Positions 1 to 5,562 are shown, counted from the first letter of the stretch. The stretch is DNA of 8,492 nucleotides from an archaeon (GCA_016550395.1 JABXGY010000016.1:1-8492), one strand, 5' to 3'. The notes: generated by a model from the sequence alone, not told the origin. Made by a program: numbers and translations.

Positions 1-358
1 CCTGCACATCTGGGTTCAATTCCCGCAAGTTTTGTCCAGCAATGAGAGCCTTTGATTTTCCAACATCATCATCACCGTACAGGAATTGTCGACTTAGATT
101 GGATAGCTCAATGGTATCAAAGTCGATAACGATGACTTTACCAATTCCGGTTAATACAAGGTCTAACGCAACAATGGTCCCTAAAGCACCAATACCTGCA
201 ACAATGACTGTAGATTTAGCAAGCCTTTCTTGATCCCATTCTTCTAGTAGTAATTGTCGAGCATATCTTTCGGTACCATGATACACGGGTACGCGTTTTC
301 GTTCATTACTAATCTGGTCAACCACGTTGTGTTTCACCCACGGCGTATCTGGTCCCAT
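1..358 (-). CDS. E1-like ubiquitin-activating enzyme (ThiF/UBA fold), partial
   Basis: By family, this enzyme adenylates the C-terminal glycine of the ubiquitin-like protein and passes it as a thioester to E2. I translated 119 N-terminal residues; the gene runs off the left edge. A YARQL segment (32-36) precedes the nucleotide-binding loop GIGALG (55-60). The adenylation motif DFDTIELSNLSRQFLY spans 79-94 and contains the SNLxRQ core typical of ThiF/MoeB/E1 proteins. Lysines follow in VGKSKA (99-104), as is usual in the family. The ATG at 358 lies inside the end of the E2 gene in another frame (25-nt overlap), so translational coupling is likely. I see no good ribosome binding site; a GTG at 337 is an alternative start. 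The catalytic cysteine and any ubiquitin-fold domain lie outside the window. MoeB/ThiF alone cannot be excluded by motif, but the adjacent E2, Ubl and RING genes make E1 the best reading. Confidence 0.93.
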   Translation of the reverse strand, partial: MGPDTPWVKHNVVDQISNERKRVPVYHGTERYARQLLLEEWDQERLAKSTVIVAGIGALGTIVALDLVLTGIGKVIVIDFDTIELSNLSRQFLYGDDDVGKSKALIAGQNLRELNPDVQ

Positions 359-795
359 CCCGCGTACCGCCCAACCCAGTCTTTAGCAGTACGCTCAAAT
401 CTTACTGGATCACGTTTGGCTTCACGGGAGGCTCGTTGGTTCAAGGGATCATCAGGATTAGGGAAATTAAGCAAGTTTCGAAGTGTCTCGATAACTCCGG
501 TTAATGACATACTCGGGAGCCAATCTTTTCCAAGGATTCCAACACATACTCTCCCGCGGTAAATATTAGGGTGCCAAATTTTTGTAACAAAACGAACTGT
601 TGGAGGTTCGTAGGGGAATGATCGTGGTACGTTGACTTGGATCACAAAAACGCCGCCATCATATATTCCTGTACCGAGAATAAATCCTTGCCATCGTCTT
701 AAATCACCTTGCAGCGGTTGGAACGAAGGTTCCTCGGTTTCCATATTTTTGGCTTCAAGAGCTAGTCTTGCCCAATAATCCTCTTCTGATAACAT
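334..795 (-). CDS. E2-like ubiquitin-conjugating enzyme (UBC fold, active cysteine)
   Basis: A 153-residue protein with the complete UBC core, the usual E2 length. Features in order: N-terminal helix (about 3-18), LRRWQG strand (32-37), the proline-rich VPRSFPYEPP turn (56-65), HPN (75-77), catalytic Cys84 in GRVCVGIL, Trp92 and Pro94 after it, and a PNPDDPLN segment (112-119). It accepts the Ubl from E1 and transfers it with the RING protein. Start choice: ATG at 795 has GAGG about 10-12 nt upstream and begins at the first conserved helix. The frame stays open to an ATG at 906, but that 37-residue extension is unlike E2 N-termini and crosses a TATA-like box at 881-888. E1 begins within its 3' end. 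It clearly resembles the UEV at 2319 in sequence (LRRW, VPxxFPxxPP), so the two may be paralogues. Confidence 0.95.
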   Translation of the reverse strand: MLSEEDYWARLALEAKNMETEEPSFQPLQGDLRRWQGFILGTGIYDGGVFVIQVNVPRSFPYEPPTVRFVTKIWHPNIYRGRVCVGILGKDWLPSMSLTGVIETLRNLLNFPNPDDPLNQRASREAKRDPVRFERTAKDWVGRYAGWDQIRRG

Positions 796-880
796 GTGGA
801 CAGCGCCTCTGCCTAGATAAGCCGGTCCCCAGTACTCTAACAAATTACATATCACGTAAATACCTTTTCGGTTAACCATG

Positions 881-888
881 AATAAAAT
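881..888 (-). promoter_or_regulatory. Possible TATA box for the E2-E1 genes
   Basis: On the minus strand the AT-rich stretch ATTTTATT, preceded by CAAATCAA, resembles an archaeal TATA/BRE pair. Transcription would start near 855-860, leaving a leader of about 60 nt before the E2 ATG at 795. It would explain the 198-bp gap between Ubl and E2, which is unusual within this compact module. Judged by eye only. Confidence 0.3.
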
Positions 889-938
889 TTGATTTGATTG
901 CTGCAAACGCAGTAATGACTGGTGGTCTAATATTGCAT

Positions 939-951
939 AGAAAAAGAGAAA
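939..951 (-). terminator. Possible T-rich terminator after the Ubl gene
   Basis: On the minus strand TTTCTCTTTTTCT lies about 45 nt past the Ubl stop codon. Archaeal RNA polymerase often stops at T-rich tracts without a hairpin. Together with the TATA-like box at 881-888, this suggests that RING-Ubl and E2-E1 can be separate transcripts. Confidence 0.3.
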
Positions 952-993
952 TCGAGGAGCGACTGAGATCGAAACCGATCGGGTTTGCAGGCT

Positions 994-1230
994 CTAGCCG
1001 CCCTCGGTACGTGTGATCAGGTACAGTTTGTCGTGGGGTGTGATGCCAACACTTTTAACAGTTTGTTCATCGGTCAACTGTGCACCACGGTACGCTAGAA
1101 TGACGATGTTTGGGGGAATACGGCGCATCTGGGCAACACGATTCCGAATTTCACCAACCGTCGTGTTAGGCTCCACATCGAATGCGATTGGGTCACTACC
1201 ACCAATCGCGGGAACAACTTCTATTCGCAT
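994..1230 (-). CDS. Ubiquitin-like protein ending in Gly-Gly
   Basis: A 78-residue beta-grasp protein close to ubiquitin in length (76). It starts MRIEVV (first strand), has TVGEIRNRV as the central helix (24-32), IPPN (38-41, matching ubiquitin IPPD), YRGAQLTDEQTV (47-58, matching ubiquitin FAGKQLEDGRTL) and the tail LYLITRTEGG. The stop codon follows Gly78 directly, so no processing protease is needed to expose the di-glycine. Aligned from the C-terminus, Arg74 matches ubiquitin Arg72, which E1 recognises. The only lysines are Lys59 and Lys68; the Lys48 position is Ala50 and the other ubiquitin lysine positions also appear replaced. The start has GGGTGA about 8 nt upstream. The gene follows RING by 15 nt, clearly as one operon. 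SAMP/Urm1-type roles are less likely given E2 and RING neighbours. Confidence 0.93.
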   Translation of the reverse strand: MRIEVVPAIGGSDPIAFDVEPNTTVGEIRNRVAQMRRIPPNIVILAYRGAQLTDEQTVKSVGITPHDKLYLITRTEGG

Positions 1231-1245
1231 TTTTTATTCACCCGA

Positions 1246-1494
1246 CTATTTTCTAACCGGTTTCAACTTTCGTAGGTTGACACGTTTCCGACAAATGGGA
1301 CAGGTTCCTTTAACCTTCACCCATTCTGCCAGATGGGCATAATGGGCTGGGTTGCCGCAACTAGGACAATACACCATCTGTTGTCCATCGCGGATCAGGA
1401 GGCCGCAGACGATACACTTGGCAGACGCAGTCCAATCCCATCGACCGATTTCCTTCACCGATGAGATTTCAAACCGTCCTGCCAATTGTGTCAT
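1246..1494 (-). CDS. Small RING-finger protein, probable E3 ligase
   Basis: An 82-residue protein with one zinc-binding cross-brace and little else. The likely ligands in order are Cys27, Cys30, Cys43, Cys46, His51, His54, Cys65 and Cys68, the last pair in TCPICRKRV. The spacing CPSCGNPAHYAHLAEW followed by CPIC matches the small RING-finger proteins encoded beside archaeal ubiquitin genes. By family it would bring E2 and target together; no substrate-binding domain is visible, so targeting may depend on a partner. The tail is basic (RKRVNLRKLKPVRK). ATG at 1494 has an AAGGGA motif about 7 nt upstream, and a TATA-like box lies at 1542-1550. It is the first gene of the minus-strand ubiquitin transcript, 15 nt before Ubl. 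The ligand order C4H2C2 differs from classical RING-HC and RING-H2. Confidence 0.88.
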   Translation of the reverse strand: MTQLAGRFEISSVKEIGRWDWTASAKCIVCGLLIRDGQQMVYCPSCGNPAHYAHLAEWVKVKGTCPICRKRVNLRKLKPVRK

Positions 1495-1541
1495 GGTCAG
1501 TCCCTTTGTCAGTTCCGCTCGGGCATTCTACTAGATGCAGT

Positions 1542-1550
1542 CTTAAAAAA
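1542..1550 (-). promoter_or_regulatory. Possible TATA box for the RING-Ubl operon
   Basis: The minus strand reads TTTTTTAAGA here, about 48 nt before the RING ATG at 1494. A start of transcription near 1520 would leave a short leader holding the AAGGGA ribosome binding site. Visual call only. Confidence 0.35.
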
Positions 1551-1599
1551 CTATGGAAAATAGACCTTAACTGAAGCATTTGCCCGTTTTGTCGCAAAG

Positions 1600-1626
1600 T
1601 TGCAGGTAATTTAATATTTTTGCAGG
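1600..1626 (+). repeat. Direct repeat TTGCAGG, 20 bp apart, in divergent promoter region
   Basis: TTGCAGG occurs at 1600-1606 and again at 1620-1626, an exact spacing of 20 bp (about two helical turns), with AT-rich DNA (TAATTTAATATTTT) between. It lies between the ubiquitin operon (minus) and the ESCRT operon (plus), where a shared regulator could bind. A 7-bp repeat can arise by chance. Confidence 0.35.
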
Positions 1627-1637
1627 AGTGAATCAAA

Positions 1638-1647
1638 GCTTAAAAGC
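1638..1647 (+). promoter_or_regulatory. Possible TATA box for the ESCRT-I/II operon
   Basis: GCTTAAAAGC preceded by AATCAAA resembles an archaeal BRE/TATA pair. Transcription would begin near 1665-1672, giving a leader of about 25 nt that contains the GGGGGT motif ahead of the GTG start at 1694. Confidence 0.35.
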
Positions 1648-1693
1648 ATGCGGTGACTAAACTTTGAAGAGACATTCGGGGGTAATTCTTTAG

Positions 1694-2233
1694 GTGACCT
1701 CTGATACGCCAAAATACGCAATTGAAATTGAAGCAATCAAAACGCCGAAGGGATTAGTGCCTACTGTTGAATCCCTGAAGCGGATTGTAAAAGGTCTGAA
1801 CTTGTTAGATGCAGATCTTGGACGGATGAATTTAAAAATGGAGGCTAATATCCGCGCACTTCTTCGGGAGGTAAAAACGCTTCAGAAGCTCGTTGCTGAT
1901 GATACCATCGCGTCGGAGTCTTCTGTTGAACGTCTTGGAGTTCTAGCTAACCGATTTGAGACGTTAGAAAAAACTATGGATAAAATGGCAAAGAAAAAAC
2001 CAACCACGGATTCCACTGAATCTCTAAAAGAACTCCAAAAAGATCTTGTGCCCACCTTGACACAGGCAGTTCAACGAATAGAAGAAATGATTGCATTATT
2101 TGAAACACGTTTTGAAGAATTTCTTAGAGAACTTCAAAGTAATATTCTGGTTACAGTCCAGCAAGCGGTTAAAGATTCTCCCCCGGAAAAGAATCCTGCA
2201 CCGAAGCGAAAAACTAAGACTACTTCAACCTAA
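1694..2233 (+). CDS. Coiled-coil protein of unknown function, first gene of the ESCRT operon
   Basis: I do not recognise this 179-residue protein. It has a short N-terminal region with alternating hydrophobics (YAIEIEAI, 8-15), a long amphipathic helix (about 25-100), a Lys/Thr/Ser-rich break (101-109), a second long helix (about 110-160) and a basic, proline-rich tail (161-179, KKNPAP-like with several Lys). No cysteine, membrane segment or enzyme motif is visible. The start is GTG with GGGGGT about 10 nt upstream. It leads the operon that encodes Vps23-like, Vps28, Vps28-C-like and EAP30 proteins, which suggests it is a structural partner in ESCRT-I. Vps37 fills that coiled-coil role in eukaryotes, but I see no sequence proof. 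It does not look like ESCRT-III: no basic first helix and no acidic C-terminal MIT-interacting end. One of about ten arginine codons is AGA, so codon use matches the cluster. Confidence 0.8.
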   Translation: MTSDTPKYAIEIEAIKTPKGLVPTVESLKRIVKGLNLLDADLGRMNLKMEANIRALLREVKTLQKLVADDTIASESSVERLGVLANRFETLEKTMDKMAKKKPTTDSTESLKELQKDLVPTLTQAVQRIEEMIALFETRFEEFLRELQSNILVTVQQAVKDSPPEKNPAPKRKTKTTST

Positions 2234-2318
2234 CTGCCTCCCTCAGTATCTAGTTGCCAAAGATTAAATGCCCGCTCTCACTAGCAGGATTCGAATAACG
2301 ATAAAATGGTGTATTCCC

Positions 2319-3074
2319 ATGGCACAGGCTGTACGAAGTCAACAAGAATTGGCGATTGCTCGTGAAGCACAACTAATGTTCCGCCGAGCACCCACCTTTA
2401 CTCCAGTAGGATCTAACCTTCGCCGGTGGCGAGGTAAAATTAAAGGTGGACCGCGGAGTAAACAAGAATTTCTTGTCGAAATCATTGTGCCTCCTAACTT
2501 TCCAGCTCAACCGCCAGTCGCTCGAATGCTCACTCCAACCAAGCATCCTCGAGTCGATACCGAATCCGGAGCAATTCATCTTCGAATAGTCACTCAGTGG
2601 CAACCCCATTATCACGTCTACCAGGTGGTTAATAGCATCAAGGGCCTCTTCGCCCGTGAACCGCCAAAGCCAGATGAAACCCGAGAAGCCCCCAAGGTGA
2701 CCATGCCCCCACAAGAAGAAGTGCTCCAACAACGGTACCAACAATTAGAACGTGAGGTATCACGCCTTACCAAGAAATTACAAACTCGTGATGAACGAAT
2801 CGCACGAATGGCTGCACAAATCGATACAGGTTCAATCACTCACGGTGAAGTCACTGAAGAGGAAGAGCTTGATGCCCTCATCCTTCCCACGGATCCAAAA
2901 GAACGAGAACGCTTAGAGCTCGAAAGCGAGAAACTAGCGATTGAAGACCTTCTACAAAACCTTGAACAAAAATTTGACGCAGCAGAAATCAACTCAACCG
3001 AGTATACCAAATTGTACAAACGGTACAAGAAACGATTATACCAAATTGACAAAGCCCTCGAAAAATACGGTTAA
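2319..3074 (+). CDS. Vps23/TSG101-like ESCRT-I subunit (UEV + coiled coil + steadiness box)
   Basis: A 251-residue protein with three parts. Residues 1-115 form a ubiquitin E2 variant: LRRWRGKIKG (34-43), VPPNFPAQPP (57-66), HPRV (76-79), then GAIHLRI, in which His87 stands where E2 has its cysteine. Trp94 and Pro96 remain. The protein has no cysteine at all, so it cannot be a thioester enzyme and probably binds ubiquitin. Residues 130-170 form a coiled coil. After an acidic linker, residues 205-250 (IEDLLQNLEQKF then NSTEYTKLYKRYKKRLYQID) match the TSG101 steadiness box, which binds Vps28. Start choice: ATG at 2319 has GGTG 7 nt upstream and opens at the conserved first helix; an ATG at 2268 would add 17 unconserved residues. 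Vps28 is the next gene, 26 nt on, as expected for partners. Confidence 0.88.
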   Translation: MAQAVRSQQELAIAREAQLMFRRAPTFTPVGSNLRRWRGKIKGGPRSKQEFLVEIIVPPNFPAQPPVARMLTPTKHPRVDTESGAIHLRIVTQWQPHYHVYQVVNSIKGLFAREPPKPDETREAPKVTMPPQEEVLQQRYQQLEREVSRLTKKLQTRDERIARMAAQIDTGSITHGEVTEEEELDALILPTDPKERERLELESEKLAIEDLLQNLEQKFDAAEINSTEYTKLYKRYKKRLYQIDKALEKYG

Positions 3075-3087
3075 TCCAATCCTCAGT

Positions 3088-3093
3088 GAGGAG
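3088..3093 (+). promoter_or_regulatory. Ribosome binding site of Vps28
   Basis: GAGGAG sits 7 nt before the ATG at 3101, in the 26-nt gap after the UEV gene. It fixes the Vps28 start. Confidence 0.75.
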
Positions 3094-3100
3094 ATAATCA

Positions 3101-3748
3101 ATGGCTGTACGCGAGCGAAAACGACGGAAAAAGAGCAAGGTTCCCGAATTAAAAGCCGAATTATATGGAACCATCGCCACACTGGACAGTATCGTCGAAA
3201 AATACGAAGAGGGTGATTTGAGCCCAACCCTCTATAAACGCCAGTTCAAATCCCTTGTCCGTGACACACTCACCACTCGACAACTACTTGAATCCGAGGG
3301 TGAAAGCTGGGACCATTTCGTCAAAGAAGAAAAGATTACTGAACGGTTCCCAGTCGCAGTTGAAAAACTACAAATCGGTGAGCGTGCACCCGAAGGAGAA
3401 AAGTCTGTTGAACTCGCTGCTCAAACCTCAGTAAAAATGGCCGCTAAAACCGCGGACATTGTTTCTGATTTAATTACACTAATCGACATCGCCAAACTCG
3501 GCGACGTTGCAAAAATGAACCTCATCGTTCCTCTCCTAGATGATGCGATCATTCTCTTGACTAAATATCCGAACTTCCCTCCCGACTATTGGATATTAGT
3601 GGCCCTCAAAGATTGGCGAAATCAACTCCAAGAACGAGATCCAAACGAAACTCTCTCGCCTGAAGAAGCAAAACAACTCGAGTTTCAAGCAGTTCGATGG
3701 CTGAATGACTTCAAGCGACGTCTCCGAGAAATGGCGGTCGATGAATAG
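3101..3748 (+). CDS. Vps28-like ESCRT-I subunit, full length
   Basis: A 215-residue protein, close to eukaryotic Vps28 length (about 220). After a basic start (RERKRRKKSK, 4-13) the N-terminal core reads ELKAELYGTIATLDSIVEKY (16-35), then SPTLYKRQFKSLV (41-53) and SWDHFVKEEKITERFPVAVE (69-88). This matches the Vps28 pattern of AELxxxIxTLxxLExAY, the EYtxxCxxLL helix and the SIxEFcxxxxldcPlAxER segment. A linker (95-112) leads to the C-terminal four-helix bundle (113-212) with LIVPLLDDAIILL, PNFPPDYW and DWRNQL, then AVRWLNDFKRRL. In eukaryotes the N-terminal part packs against the Vps23 steadiness box and the C-terminal bundle contacts Vps36 of ESCRT-II. The presence of both partners' homologues on either side of this gene fits. 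All arginine codons I read are CGN. Confidence 0.9.
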   Translation: MAVRERKRRKKSKVPELKAELYGTIATLDSIVEKYEEGDLSPTLYKRQFKSLVRDTLTTRQLLESEGESWDHFVKEEKITERFPVAVEKLQIGERAPEGEKSVELAAQTSVKMAAKTADIVSDLITLIDIAKLGDVAKMNLIVPLLDDAIILLTKYPNFPPDYWILVALKDWRNQLQERDPNETLSPEEAKQLEFQAVRWLNDFKRRLREMAVDE

Positions 3749-3767
3749 ATGTTGAGGCAGATAGCTG

Positions 3768-4061
3768 ATGGTACAACCCATGCGTTCATTTGCGGAAATG
3801 CGGGAACGGTTGGTGAACGCCATCAACAAAGCAAATCTGCGCATTAATGCGGAATACATCCTAGAAGACTTAGATGTGGTCGCGGCTTTTGCCGACGCTA
3901 TGCTTGGTCCCGATCATCCGGTTACTATGGAAGCCCAAGAATGGTACGAATATTTCTGGGCAAAATATGGTCACAACTTAACCCAACATGTGGAGGAAAT
4001 AGAAGCACGCAGGTTTGCTATGCGCGCTGAAACTTGGCTAAATTATATACGGCAAATATGA
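3768..4061 (+). CDS. Small helical protein resembling the Vps28 C-terminal domain
   Basis: A 97-residue, all-helical-looking protein with no family name I can assign. Aligned by eye to the end of the Vps28 just upstream, it shares an LD helix (LEDLDVVAAFADAM against LLDDAIILL), a proline-containing turn, a Trp (AQEW, 59 against KDW), and a closing RRFAMRAETWLNYIRQ against QLEFQAVRWLNDFKRR. The Trp-to-Trp distances are 31 and 28 residues. This suggests a free-standing copy of the Vps28 C-terminal four-helix bundle, possibly born by partial duplication. If so it could compete with or supplement Vps28 at ESCRT-II. ATG at 3768 has GAGG 10 nt upstream; it lies 19 nt after Vps28, and its stop overlaps the EAP30 ribosome binding site. 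The similarity is short, so homology is inference; that it is a gene is well supported. Confidence 0.8.
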   Translation: MVQPMRSFAEMRERLVNAINKANLRINAEYILEDLDVVAAFADAMLGPDHPVTMEAQEWYEYFWAKYGHNLTQHVEEIEARRFAMRAETWLNYIRQI

Positions 4062-4066
4062 GGAGG
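4061..4066 (+). promoter_or_regulatory. Ribosome binding site that sets the EAP30 start
   Basis: A perfect AGGAGG lies 9 nt before the ATG at 4076 and shares its first base with the stop codon of the previous gene. It rules out the longer start at 4034, which would overlap the upstream gene by 28 nt. Confidence 0.85.
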
Positions 4067-4075
4067 AACCAACTC

Positions 4076-4810
4076 ATGGGACTTTGGGAAATCGAAAAAC
4101 AAATGGAAATGGATGCAGCTTACAAAAAGAAGCGCGTCGAGCTTATGCTAAAAGAACTTGAACACATGCTTCAGGCTATCTCCGAACTACGAGGTAAGGC
4201 TGACGCCTTTGAACAAACCTACGGTGAAGTCCTTGAAGTGACTCCAGAATACAGTGAAAAAGCAGCTGCAATTGCACATGAACTCGGCATCACCTTGCCA
4301 GGTATACCCTTTTCTGAAGATATGAAAGAGAAACCCGGTCTCGTGGAGCGATTGACAGGTCGGGGTCGATTCTATGATGAACTCGGTTTGCAAATCCTCG
4401 ATATTGCTAAACGGCGACGTGATGCAACCGGCGGCATCATGACTCTTGCAGAAATCGTGTTATTAGTAAACAAACAACGCCGAACGAGTGTTTCCCAAGT
4501 GAATGTCGCCAAAGCCCTACAAAATCTCGCTAATGCAAAATTAATTCCTGGCATCCGAAAACTACCATCGGGGATTCGCATCGTTGAACTCGTTCCACGC
4601 GAACTCACCAACGATCAGGTTGCAATCCTCTCACTCGCTAGTCGAACTGGATATACGACGCTAGAAGATATCATGACACAAACAGGATGGAATCGGGAAC
4701 GTGCAGACGCGGCCCTCAACAGCTTAGAATCCGTAGGTGCAGCCAAGGTCGATAAATCATACGTGCACGGCAAACGATACTTCTTTCCCGGCCTTAATCC
4801 GACAGAATAA
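4076..4810 (+). CDS. EAP30-domain ESCRT-II subunit (Vps22/Vps36 type)
   Basis: A 244-residue EAP30 protein. It starts MGLWEIEKQ, like the GLG start of Vps22, followed by a helical hairpin (10-70). The diagnostic stretch GRGRFYDELGLQILDIAKRR (95-114) with GGIMTLAEI (119-127) is the first winged helix, as in the FYyELgvqiievC...GGlisL pattern of SNF8 and Vps36. A second winged helix follows VPRELTNDQVAIL (173-185), with GYTTLEDIMTQTGWNRERA (192-210) and a closing GKRYFFPGL like the RYWFP end of the family. In eukaryotes Vps22, Vps36 and two Vps25 copies form the Y-shaped ESCRT-II; here a single EAP30 may fill both core places. The start GL without a GLUE or PH domain favours Vps22. It ends 18 bp from convergent Vps25. 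Confidence 0.92.
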   Translation: MGLWEIEKQMEMDAAYKKKRVELMLKELEHMLQAISELRGKADAFEQTYGEVLEVTPEYSEKAAAIAHELGITLPGIPFSEDMKEKPGLVERLTGRGRFYDELGLQILDIAKRRRDATGGIMTLAEIVLLVNKQRRTSVSQVNVAKALQNLANAKLIPGIRKLPSGIRIVELVPRELTNDQVAILSLASRTGYTTLEDIMTQTGWNRERADAALNSLESVGAAKVDKSYVHGKRYFFPGLNPTE

Positions 4811-4828
4811 GGAGACTAGTACTGGCAG

Positions 4829-5557
4829 CTAAACGAGTACCTCTACAACTTCTCGCTCGCGGTCGAGCCATTTTGCCTGTTTTCGTTCCACCAACCGTTC
4901 AAGAATAATACGGAGTTCAGACTTCGGTAAGCTTGCCAAGTCCTTTCGATACTCTTTGAGTTTGAACAATGTGAAGGTGGTCCTCCCTGTTTTTAGTGCC
5001 CATTGTCGAATCTCATCTGCCCATTCATCATCTGTTTTCCACGTAATTCGAATAATACCTTCAGCCTCATCAATCCAGCGCCCCAATTCCTCCTTCACGA
5101 GGACGCCAAGAATAATTTTAACTGCCTGATGTCGATCTGGGCGGATATCATTGAACGGATCCAACATCACAAGTGTTCGGGTTGAGACAATATGTAAGAG
5201 CATTTCTCGGCAATAGTCCACAGTAAATCCAGCCCATTCGGCACCCCATTGTTCGATATCATCTTCCACTGTCGGAATAACGAACATGAAACCATAACGA
5301 CCACGTTTGGCTATCCACACAAACCTTCGAGATAATTTTTCTATCGCTTTTTTGGCCAGTTCTTCGAGTTGCTTCTCCTCTTCCTCGGTTACAGGCATAA
5401 CCAGAACCGCTGTCTCGTCCTCTGCCTCAATACTAGCCATATGTTCTCGTGTCTTCTTCAGAAGGTCTAACCATTCCTCTTTCGTGAGCTCCACATCTGC
5501 CCGAAGCTCATCCCTTTCCTTCTCCTTGGTGCGTTCTTTGACCTTTTCCTTCGACAC
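4829..5557 (-). CDS. Vps25-like ESCRT-II subunit with N-terminal extension
   Basis: A 242-residue protein whose last ~140 residues follow Vps25. The first winged helix (about 104-172) has WGAEWAGFTVDYCREM, LDPFNDIRPD and then VKIILGVLVKEELGRWIDEA, matching QLxxWxxLvLxfC, PLFNNxxlqR and IxxVLEELxxkGnxEWlD. The second has ITWKTDDEWADEIRQWALKT and FTLFKLKEY (195-203), matching mWrrpEEWgxlIyqWvxxsG and TLYEL. In eukaryotes this second winged helix binds Vps20 and starts ESCRT-III assembly. Residues 1-90 are extra: a highly charged Lys/Glu helix (1-45), then another charged helix and a basic WIAKRGRYGF segment; the usual PPxF start is not seen. The start is GTG, with AGGGGAT 5 nt upstream overlapping the Vps4 stop, so it is coupled to Vps4 (10-nt gap). 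Confidence 0.88.
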   Translation of the reverse strand: MSKEKVKERTKEKERDELRADVELTKEEWLDLLKKTREHMASIEAEDETAVLVMPVTEEEEKQLEELAKKAIEKLSRRFVWIAKRGRYGFMFVIPTVEDDIEQWGAEWAGFTVDYCREMLLHIVSTRTLVMLDPFNDIRPDRHQAVKIILGVLVKEELGRWIDEAEGIIRITWKTDDEWADEIRQWALKTGRTTFTLFKLKEYRKDLASLPKSELRIILERLVERKQAKWLDREREVVEVLV

Positions 5558-5562
5558 GTTCT

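Noticed and set aside
254..562. Plus-strand 102-codon frame over the E1/E2 junction
   Set aside because: It is antisense to conserved E1 and E2 motifs and is a shadow frame.
796..906. 37-residue N-terminal extension of E2
   Set aside because: It is unlike E2 N-termini and crosses a TATA-like box, and the ATG at 795 has a ribosome binding site.
1013..1342. Plus-strand 109-codon frame opposite Ubl and RING
   Set aside because: It is antisense to two strongly supported genes and has no recognisable domain or ribosome binding site.
1694..2233. Coiled-coil protein as an ESCRT-III (Snf7-fold) subunit
   Set aside because: It is all-helical and sits in an ESCRT operon, but it lacks the basic first helix and the acidic C-terminal MIT-interacting helix; its tail is basic instead.
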